Positions 57,393-64,000 of a stretch of DNA of 64,000 nt are shown in pieces; position 1 is the stretch's first letter, and the number at the start of each line of letters is the position of its first letter. The position numbers were made by a program, and so were the translations under genes. The DNA lies in the NCBI GenBank assembly GCA_030849465.1, contig JARVLF010000018.1, positions 620,001-684,000 on the forward strand. Reading direction: 5' to 3'. Below the pieces are notes generated by a model. The model was given only the letters and a program-made list of their open reading frames with translations, searched no databases and was not told the origin of the DNA. Origin of the DNA: Moesziomyces globuligerus. Lineage: Eukaryota > Basidiomycota > Ustilaginomycetes > Ustilaginales > Ustilaginaceae.

Positions 57393-58763
57393 TTAGACGG
57401 GGACGACGACTTGGAGCAATTGGCGCTCCCATTCGCGGAGGCCGTCTTGGTCGCGAGGCGAGCGGTAGGAAGGTTCGGTCTTTTCGCGCTGCATGTCGGC
57501 GATGGCGTCGGCAAACAGCTTCCAGTCGAGGCAGTTGCCGGGGACTACGGCGGACGAATCGGTGTCTGCCTCGTTGTCGGTGCGCGGGGCCGGGTGGTCG
57601 ATGGACCACTCGCCCTGGCGTGTGCGGGTGAGCGTCTGCACGTGTGCGGCCGAGCCGGCGGCAATCGCCAGATCGTGCACAATGGAGCGCACGTACGTGC
57701 CGGACGAGACGGTCATCTCGAGCACAAATGCCGGTGGACCTGCGACGCCCTCTTGTGTCTCGGTCTTGTTGCCCGCAGAGTCGTTGGCGGTGGGTAACCT
57801 CTTCCAAGGGATGGGGGTCGACTGCTCCGTTGCCGTGCTGTCGTCCTCCTTGACGGTGTCCGTCTGGCCTTCCTTGCGACCGGCCATGTCGAGCACTCTG
57901 CCGACGAGTGCCTTGTCCTCCGGTGGCACTTCGCGCTCTGGTTCCTTGAACGAGTGCTGCGCCGGCTCGAGCCAGTCGACGAGCCTGAGCTCGTGCACGG
58001 TGACCTTTCTCGGCTCGATCGGCCTGGGAAGCGGCAGATTCTGACGCGCATACTCGAACAGTCTCTTTCCATCGATACGCACCGCCGAGTAGAGTGGCGG
58101 GATCTGCGAGACGGTGCCTGTGAATCTGGGGAGTAGATCGGCGATGAGCTGCGGCGTGACGTGGTCGTAAGGTTTACGGGTGAGGATGGGATCCTGCGAG
58201 TCGTACGAGGTGGTAGCTGCACCCAGGAGGCCTGTGGAGCGATACTCCTTGGTACAGTCCAGGTACTTTTGCAGCTGCTTGGTGCCACTGCCAACGCCGA
58301 CGACCAACACGCCATCAGCGAGCGGGTCGAGCGTACCACCCTGGCCGAGCTTGGGTGCACCGGCTACACCGCCAGCCCACTTGCCCCTACCTTTTCCCTT
58401 ACCGAACTTGCCGCGCTTCCGATTGTCTCCGGGACGGTTGCCGTCGGCATCGGCGAAGAGCGGCGACGAGGCAAAGAGAGGCTTGAGCTCGTCGAGGAGC
58501 GACATGGAGGTGGGCCCGCTGGGCTTGTTGATGCCAAAGATGCCCGAGAGCGGGCGCGCCGACGTTGAGGCGGCGGCCGATGCTACGGCTGAGCGCACAG
58601 CGTTGCGTATGGGGCCAGCTGACGCGACAGCGGTAGCAGCCGAGGCGAGCATGGCGTCACTGGTTGGCTGTGCTTGCTGTGCTTGCTGAGCTGGCTCGGA
58701 TGGTTGCGGTGCGGTGGGCGGGTCGATGTTCGCCACGGATGCGTCTGCAGAGTCGGCCGTCAT
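57393..58763 (-). CDS. PUS4: tRNA pseudouridine(55) synthase (TruB/PUS4 family)
   Basis: 456-aa enzyme that makes pseudouridine-55 in the T-loop of tRNAs; yeast Pus4 acts in nucleus and mitochondria. The catalytic core starts at ~75: GIFGINKPSGPTSMSLLDEL, catalytic Asp146 in GQGGTLDPLADGVLVVGVG, YLDCTKEYRSTGLLGAATTSYD, and PPLYSAVRIDGKRLFEYAR. The C-terminal part has FVLEMTVSSGTYVRSIVHDLA and QTLTRTRQGEW. A basic insert (KRGKFGKGKGRGK) lies before the catalytic loop, and a second insert with GPPAF follows. The Ala/Gln-rich N-terminus is poorly conserved. The frame extends five codons upstream through TTG, so the ATG at 58763 was used. It shares a promoter region with RPC82. Confidence 0.95.
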   Translation of the reverse strand: MTADSADASVANIDPPTAPQPSEPAQQAQQAQPTSDAMLASAATAVASAGPIRNAVRSAVASAAASTSARPLSGIFGINKPSGPTSMSLLDELKPLFASSPLFADADGNRPGDNRKRGKFGKGKGRGKWAGGVAGAPKLGQGGTLDPLADGVLVVGVGSGTKQLQKYLDCTKEYRSTGLLGAATTSYDSQDPILTRKPYDHVTPQLIADLLPRFTGTVSQIPPLYSAVRIDGKRLFEYARQNLPLPRPIEPRKVTVHELRLVDWLEPAQHSFKEPEREVPPEDKALVGRVLDMAGRKEGQTDTVKEDDSTATEQSTPIPWKRLPTANDSAGNKTETQEGVAGPPAFVLEMTVSSGTYVRSIVHDLAIAAGSAAHVQTLTRTRQGEWSIDHPAPRTDNEADTDSSAVVPGNCLDWKLFADAIADMQREKTEPSYRSPRDQDGLREWERQLLQVVVPV

Positions 58764-59232
58764 GTTCTGCGCAGCCAAGGCGAGGTGGAAGAGGTTGCCG
58801 AGAGCTCGAGTGTGGTGGAAGCGTGCTGTTCAGTTGTGCTTCGCTCAAATGGTGGATGCAGCGGCCACAAAAAAAAGGTGGAGAAGGCGCTTCTTCCGAA
58901 TGAGTGGTGGCCTTGGATCGCCGATGAGAGCTACAGCTGCCGATGCGATATGATGGGATGCACCCTCCACGAAGAAAACGCTGCAGCAAAAAAAACGCAA
59001 TGGCGAGGCACCGCAGCCCAGCAGCAGACGACTGCCAACTGCGATCGCAACTGCACTCCTTGGCCACATCCCACACCACACCATCAACACCAGGCTGCGG
59101 CCTTCCCTTGCATCCGCCAGCATGGACTCGTGAAGCTAGTTTCGCCTTCCGACCGCTCCTCGCTGAACCATTGCTGTGCGCACTTGCTCGCTTGTCGTCC
59201 TCCGCTGGCCCACCCAAGGGTCCACCGCCGCA
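58764..59232. other. Divergent promoter region of PUS4 and RPC82
   Basis: 469 bases between two start codons, with a short A-tract at 58867-58876 and another at 58989. No gene is supported. Confidence 0.6.
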
Positions 59233-61377
59233 ATGTCGTCGACTGCGCACTCACCCCAAAAGATCAAGCTGTGCGAGCATGTGCTGCTCGTTCACTTTGG
59301 TCCCATCGCCGCGCGCGTCGGTGCGCTCTTGCTCAAGCGAGGCCGCCTCACCATCCGCGACATCCAGCGCTTCCTCAACCAGGCACCCACACGCACCAAC
59401 CGCGGGCCCACCGACCCCTTCACCAGCGCCAGCACCACCCACAGCAAGTCCACGCTCGTCTCGGCGCCCATCGCCGGCGCCAGCTCCAGCTACAACACTG
59501 GCGATCCCAACGCGCCCGTACCCGTACCCAAGCTGCTCGTCGAGCAGACCATCATGACGCTCATCCAGCACGGCTGCGCCTGGCACAGCTCCACCGACCC
59601 GGACATCGCCGACCCCTCGCAGGAGTTTTTTGAGATCAACATCAACGAGGTTCTCCTGCGTCCACGTTTCGGCAGGTACATCGGCATCGCCGAAGATGAG
59701 CTCGGCGACACCGCCGCCCGCATCGTCAAGCTCGTCCTCCAGCACGGTAAGCTTCAGGCCAGCGACGTCATCTCACGCATCGCCAACGAGATGCACATGC
59801 AACGCGACGCAACTGCACCCGCAGCGGATGCCACGCTGAATGGTGAGCCACCAAATTCTGCGCCCAACGGATCCCATAAGCGCAAGGCCGACGACGAGCT
59901 CGCAGGTCTGCGGGCGGACGTAGGGCGCGCGCTGGCAGTGATGCTCTATCGCACCTACCTGCGCCCGAGCTCGGTGCACCAGCACGTGTCGCCGCGCGAC
60001 AAGGAGATCAAGTACGAAGCCAAACGCCGGCGAGAGCTGCGCGGCATCCCCACGCCCAAGGACCTGCAGCGCATCCGCGAAGAGGTGCGCGTTCAGATCG
60101 CAGAGGAGCGCGACGCCGACTGGGACGCGAGCGCCACCGCCAGCGTCACGCTCGGGCCCGACGGCCTGGCTGCGGATCAGCGCGAGACACGGCGCGGCTT
60201 GGTGCGAAAGAAGCAGAGCGCCATCGCGCTCGCCAGCGCCACATCCAAGTCGAAGCGCTCCAAGTCGTCCAGCAGCTCCAAGGACAAGAAGGGGCGAGAC
60301 AGGGGCAAGGAGAAGAACGGCGTCAACGGCTTGCACGGTGCGGCGGGCACTGCCGAGGGCTTCGATCCAGCCGACGACTTCGACATCGATCCGAGCGTCT
60401 GGCTGCGCGTGCACTACGACCGGTTCGACGTGCATGTGCGCGACGAGGTCATGGTGGATGCGGTGCGCGAAAAGTACAACAACACCGCCGCCGAGGTGTT
60501 CCGCCAGCTGATCCACGCCGGCGATGCGTCGATGCGCAAGTCGGTGCGCGACATCCGCAGCGCGCCCATCTCGATCACCACGCTGGCGCACAAGCTGCCC
60601 GCCGAGCTATCGCTGCAGAAGGGCTTCGATCGGCGCTCGTTCGGCAAGGACAAGGCGGCGCTGCCGAGTCGGCAGGAGTTCCTCGCCGAGTACTGTGCCA
60701 TCTTTTCGCACGCCGAAGACGTCTCGGGCAAGTCCAAGACGGAGCGCCTCATGGCGCCGGCGTCGGACAGCACGACCAAGACGGCGGGCGGCACCAAGGT
60801 GGCCTCGACGCTCACCGTCGAGTTTGCCAACGTGGCCGAGAGGATGCGTCGCGATCTGCTGCGCAACGTGGTGGAGGACAAGTTTGGCGGTGCGGCGATC
60901 CGGATCATGAACATCCTGCGCGAAAAGGGCAAGCTCGAGGAGAAGCACATCTCGAAGCTGGCCTTGGTCTCGATTTCCGAGACACGCGATCTGTGCAGCA
61001 GGCTCTTTCACGCGTCGTTGCTCGGGCTGCAGGAGGTGCCCAAGACCAAGGACCGCGATCCGGCAAAGACGTTCTTCCTGTGGTTTGTCGATGAGGCAAA
61101 GTGCCGCGCCTGGCTGCTGGACCATCTGTACCAGAGTCTGGCGCGGATCAGCCAGCGCAGGAACGACGAGATGCGCAGACAGCTGCCTCTGCTCAGGAAG
61201 GTGGAGAGGTCGGACGTCAAGCTGGATACCGTAGGACTGCTGTCCGAGTGGGAACGCGAGTCGTGGATCCGACTCCAGACCATCCTCCAGGCACTGACGG
61301 TCGCCGAAGGCCGGACCGAGATGGACGTCTTCATCATGCGTGACCTCGCCGCGGGCACGTTTGTCGCCGACGAATAG
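59233..61377 (+). CDS. RPC82: RNA polymerase III subunit RPC82 (RPC3)
   Basis: 714-aa subunit of the Pol III-specific RPC82-RPC34-RPC31 subcomplex needed for promoter opening at tRNA and 5S genes. The N-terminus has the winged-helix region typical of the family (LCEHVLLVHFGPIAARVGALLLKRGRLTIRDIQRFLNQ). More winged-helix parts follow: RFGRYIGIAEDELGDTAARIVKLVL, then VNYD-type sequence WLRVHYDRFDVHVRDEVM. The C-terminal part is LTVEFANVAERMRRDLLRNVVEDKFGG, RIMNILREKGKLEEKHISKLAL and TFFLWFVDEAKC. A charged, Ser/Lys-rich insert (~330-380) is lineage-specific. The ATG at 59233 opens MSSTAHSPQKIKLCEH; the frame upstream is not conserved. Size is close to yeast Rpc82 (654 aa). Confidence 0.95.
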   Translation: MSSTAHSPQKIKLCEHVLLVHFGPIAARVGALLLKRGRLTIRDIQRFLNQAPTRTNRGPTDPFTSASTTHSKSTLVSAPIAGASSSYNTGDPNAPVPVPKLLVEQTIMTLIQHGCAWHSSTDPDIADPSQEFFEININEVLLRPRFGRYIGIAEDELGDTAARIVKLVLQHGKLQASDVISRIANEMHMQRDATAPAADATLNGEPPNSAPNGSHKRKADDELAGLRADVGRALAVMLYRTYLRPSSVHQHVSPRDKEIKYEAKRRRELRGIPTPKDLQRIREEVRVQIAEERDADWDASATASVTLGPDGLAADQRETRRGLVRKKQSAIALASATSKSKRSKSSSSSKDKKGRDRGKEKNGVNGLHGAAGTAEGFDPADDFDIDPSVWLRVHYDRFDVHVRDEVMVDAVREKYNNTAAEVFRQLIHAGDASMRKSVRDIRSAPISITTLAHKLPAELSLQKGFDRRSFGKDKAALPSRQEFLAEYCAIFSHAEDVSGKSKTERLMAPASDSTTKTAGGTKVASTLTVEFANVAERMRRDLLRNVVEDKFGGAAIRIMNILREKGKLEEKHISKLALVSISETRDLCSRLFHASLLGLQEVPKTKDRDPAKTFFLWFVDEAKCRAWLLDHLYQSLARISQRRNDEMRRQLPLLRKVERSDVKLDTVGLLSEWERESWIRLQTILQALTVAEGRTEMDVFIMRDLAAGTFVADE

Positions 61378-61584
61378 CCGCAATCCACCCTGCTTTTTTT
61401 CCACATGCCTACGGTCACAAGGCACCATGCAAGATTGAGCGAATGTGTCAAACGGGTCAGTGCTGTACAGATGTAGGTGCTCAAGGATGTGCGAGGTGAG
61501 TGAAGTCGGGCGTTGTGGATGTGGCGTGTTCGGTCTCGACGGCGGCGGGCTGGATGGCGGAGGCGGTCGAAGCTGGGCACGAGC

Positions 61585-62448
61585 CTAGTAGCGGCGCTGT
61601 GGTGGACTGGTTGCTTCTGTCTTGCGCGCCGATTCTGCACGCTTGGCTTGGGTGTGGGCGTGTTGCTGAGCGAGTTGATGCATCTGTTGCTGGCGCTGCT
61701 GTGGGTCGTCGGAGAAGCGGTAGAATGCGGCGCCACGATAGCGTCTCTCTGCCTGCGGATCAAAGTGCTTCTTCTGCGGCGGAGGAGCATGCGCTGCTCT
61801 ATCGTAGACCGGAAAGCTAGTTGCTGGTCCGTAGATCGCATTATCAGCCTGCTCGTCGTCTTGTGCCGTGGGGCGGTGGGGATCGGGGACGAGCTGGCGC
61901 GGGATGTCGCTGAGGCGTGCTAAACGGGTGCGTCCGAATTCGTCCATGTACTCGACCATCGGATCCTCGCGCTCGTCCGTCTCGTGGCTCGTCGTCGCCT
62001 CGTCATCGCTATCGGCGTTACTGGCGGTATGCGGGTTGGGCTCGGCGAGTTTTCGGGTCCAGTCGATACTGCTTTCGCGCAGCGCCTCGTCCGAAACGCC
62101 CGCATACTTGCCCGCCTCGAGCTGCGCATAGATGCGCGCTTTCCGCTCCAGACTCTTGCGCACCCGTTCGCTCTCCCTCGCTTCCGCATCGCGCTCGTTC
62201 CTGCTCGCCTTGTTGCTCGCCTTGTCGCTCGAATCCGCCTTGGCGCGCTTGGTCGACGTACGCGTGGGTTCGGTCTTGCGCTTGCGAAGCGAAGCCTCGT
62301 CGCAATCCAACGTCGGCTCGTGAGTGCGCTTGCGGCGTGAACCCTCGCCGGAATTGGAAGCAGAGGCTTTCGCTAGCGCTAGCTCCGCCTTGAGCCCCAG
62401 CAAAGACGCCGACATGGACGATCCAGCACTCCCACCCATACCTGCCAT
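61585..62448 (-). CDS. CCDC174-like protein
   Basis: 287-aa basic, low-complexity protein. Conserved-looking parts are the N-terminal MSASLLGLKAELALAKA, the central KLAEPNPHTASNAD region, then VEYMDEFGRTRLARLSDIP, and the C-terminal AERRYRGAAFYRFSDDPQQRQQQM with a helical Gln/Lys tail. The DEFGRTR motif followed by a Tyr/Phe-rich AFYxFS motif is typical of CCDC174, a nuclear protein linked to mRNA splicing in animals (family knowledge). No catalytic residues are expected. The open frame continues above the ATG at 62448 only through a GTG; an internal Met at 62415 (MSASLL) is an alternative start. The LST8 gene lies just upstream on the same strand. Confidence 0.75.
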   Translation of the reverse strand: MAGMGGSAGSSMSASLLGLKAELALAKASASNSGEGSRRKRTHEPTLDCDEASLRKRKTEPTRTSTKRAKADSSDKASNKASRNERDAEARESERVRKSLERKARIYAQLEAGKYAGVSDEALRESSIDWTRKLAEPNPHTASNADSDDEATTSHETDEREDPMVEYMDEFGRTRLARLSDIPRQLVPDPHRPTAQDDEQADNAIYGPATSFPVYDRAAHAPPPQKKHFDPQAERRYRGAAFYRFSDDPQQRQQQMHQLAQQHAHTQAKRAESARKTEATSPPQRRY

Positions 62449-62680
62449 CTCGATCCTTGGCAACAATGTCACTGCCCTGAACGAACCCTGGAAATCTCCA
62501 AACACGCTTTGACCTCCACACACCACACACGCGCGCCAATTCCCACTCCCGCATCCCGCTACCCCACTCCCGATCCAAGACCACTCAACCTGAAACGCAG
62601 CTCAGCCTTCACAACCCAGAGGACGCAGGGAACGAGGAGCGTGGTATCTTTGCATTCGCCGTAGGCGCGGAGAGGAGGGA

Positions 62681-63985
62681 CTACGGACCTCCGAGGGAGG
62701 CGTCGTTGAGCGCAACGCAGACCGCGGCGCGGTGGTGTCCGTTGTACTGCCGAACCGTCTCGCCGGAAGCGAGCTCCCAGAGCCGCGCGACGTGGTCGGA
62801 CGAGGCGGTGACGAGGTAGGCGGAATCGGCGCTAAACGCCGCATCCCACACCCAGCGCTGATGGCCGACGAGCGTCTTTTCGAGCGCAAACTCGTAGCGC
62901 GACGTCGACCAGATCTTGACCGTCGCATCCGCCGAGCACGTCGCCAAATGCCTATACGCGCAACACAAGCGCAAAAGATCGAGGCGAAACCGTCAAGCGA
63001 GTCAGGTCAATGTCCGTCGCTGTTTGTGAATCAAAGAAAGGGCATCGAGGGCTTACCGGACGTCGGGGCTGAGCAGCACGCGGGTGAGGTACTTTTCGTG
63101 CGCCTGGAAGGTGGTCACGGGCTGGAGCTCTGTAAAGTCGGTTGCGGTTGGTGGGGTCTGGCCGTGGCCGAGCTGTGGTTGCTGTTGTTGGGCATCGTAG
63201 GAGCCGTTGATGAACCTCCAGACGTAGACCTTGCCCGTGTTGTTGCCTGCGACCAAGCAGCTTCCGTCTGCAGCGACGGTGACCGAGCGGATGGGCACGC
63301 CTTCTTCGGGGACGAGCTCGTGGCTGCATCCGTTCTGGCCCAGATCCCACACCTTGACGCTGCCGTTCTGATCGCAGCTCACGAGCTCGCCCTGGTTGGG
63401 ATGCACCACCACGTCGTTAACGGGGCCGCGGTGGTCGTAGATCCTCGTGGCTCTGGAAGTGCGGAGGTCCCAGATCTTGAGCAGGCCGTCCTCGCCACCG
63501 GAGACGAGCCACTGCATGTCGCAGTGCCATGCGATGCCGGTCACGTTGCCCTGGTGGCCCTCGAGCGTGGCGATGGGCTGTGCGGGCGCGGCGACGTTGG
63601 CGGAGCCCGAGCCGGCGGCGCCGCCATTGGCGGCTGCGATGCTGGCAGGCGATGCGATCGAGCAGTCGTACAGCCGGATGTGCGTGTTGGCGGCGGCGGC
63701 GAGGAAGCGTTTATCGGGGCTGATGGAGAGTCGGTTGACCTGCGAGTCTGGATGCTGGATGGTGCGTGAGCAGATGCCGGACCATGCCTCCCAGAAGCGG
63801 ATCGTGTGGTCGTAGCCCGCGGTGACGAGGAGCACCGAGAGCGCATCCTGCGGTTGGGCCTGCTGCGCTGCCTGTGCTGCCTGCGCCGCTTGGGCAGCCT
63901 GATGCTGGTGGTGCACCTCGGCGGCGTTGAGAGGCGGCGAGCGGCCCTGGACCGGCATGCGGGCGGGCGCCCTACGCGCAGCCAT
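62681..63985 (-). CDS. LST8: TOR complex subunit LST8 (WD40), two exons
   Basis: Exons are 63057-63985 and 62681-62951 on the minus strand, 399 aa. The 105-nt intron has donor GTAAGC and acceptor ATAG; joining gives LLSPDVRHLATCSADATVKIW. Seven WD40 repeats are visible: GYDHTIRFWEAWSGIC, ANTHIRLYD, GGEDGLLKIWDLRT, DQNGSVKVWDL, NNTGKVYVWRF, SADATVKIW and SSDHVARLWEL. They match LST8, the WD40 propeller binding the TOR kinase domain in TORC1 and TORC2. Most fungal LST8 proteins are ~300-325 aa. The extra length is an N-terminal Ala/Gln tract (~25-45), an Ala/Gly insert after blade 2 and a Gln-rich insert after blade 5. The ATG lies only 15 bases from the window end, so a longer start cannot be excluded. 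Confidence 0.93.
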
Positions 63986-64000
63986 ATTCGAGTGGCGATC

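Noticed and set aside
1..64000. Transposons, CRISPR arrays, biosynthetic cluster or bacterial-type operons
   Set aside because: No transposase, integrase or reverse transcriptase motifs, no direct-repeat arrays and no clustered pathway enzymes were seen.

Overview
This 64 kb window is nuclear DNA of a fungus, most likely a smut-type basidiomycete (Ustilaginomycotina, near Ustilago, Sporisorium or Pseudozyma). The evidence is GC-rich, mostly intron-free genes on both strands, the few introns being short (68-105 nt) with GTAAGT-like donors and CTGAC-like branch sites. Further evidence is Ser/Pro/Gln-rich disordered tails, an isolated 5S rRNA gene, and a eukaryotic housekeeping gene set. The genus is inferred; no species-specific marker was seen. 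I found no transposase, reverse transcriptase, CRISPR array or bacterial operon.

Layout. 1-8 kb: RPS14 (two long introns), an EVE-domain protein, an Mpv17/PMP22 membrane protein, a Ser-rich protein and BCP1. 8-16 kb: one 5S rRNA gene, a gene-poor stretch, then two convergent genes for secreted enzymes (a PA-domain subtilase and an RNase T2). 16-29 kb: MSH2, a three-exon UPF0045 (ECM15-like) gene with no long single ORF, MON1, a NIPA-type Mg transporter, a DUF1771-Smr protein ending in a CaaX box, and TMA22. 28.7-41.6 kb: two unassigned disordered proteins and an ArfGAP, separated by three gene-free stretches of 1.0, 2.8 and 2.8 kb. 41.6-53.7 kb: a sugar-porter-type MFS protein, a 1,444-codon ORF joining a DENN module to an EFM7-type methyltransferase, MPP10 and COQ3. 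54-64 kb: a HIT protein, tRNA-Thr(AGT), a monoglyceride-lipase-like hydrolase with a small 3' exon, PUS4, RPC82, a CCDC174-like protein and LST8.

Most genes serve translation and RNA metabolism (RPS14, BCP1, TMA22, MPP10, PUS4, RPC82, 5S, tRNA), membrane traffic (MON1, ArfGAP, DENN) or mitochondria (COQ3, possibly Mpv17). They look like an ordinary core chromosome segment, not a functional cluster. The accessory-looking parts are the secreted protease/RNase pair with its long upstream region and the transporter with its long upstream region. The most unusual objects are the DENN-EFM7 fusion, the CVIM terminus on the Smr protein, and an apparent reading-frame break at the start of the 1,176-codon gene. 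Start codons given are in-frame ATGs; several ORFs stay open upstream of them only through GTG or TTG.
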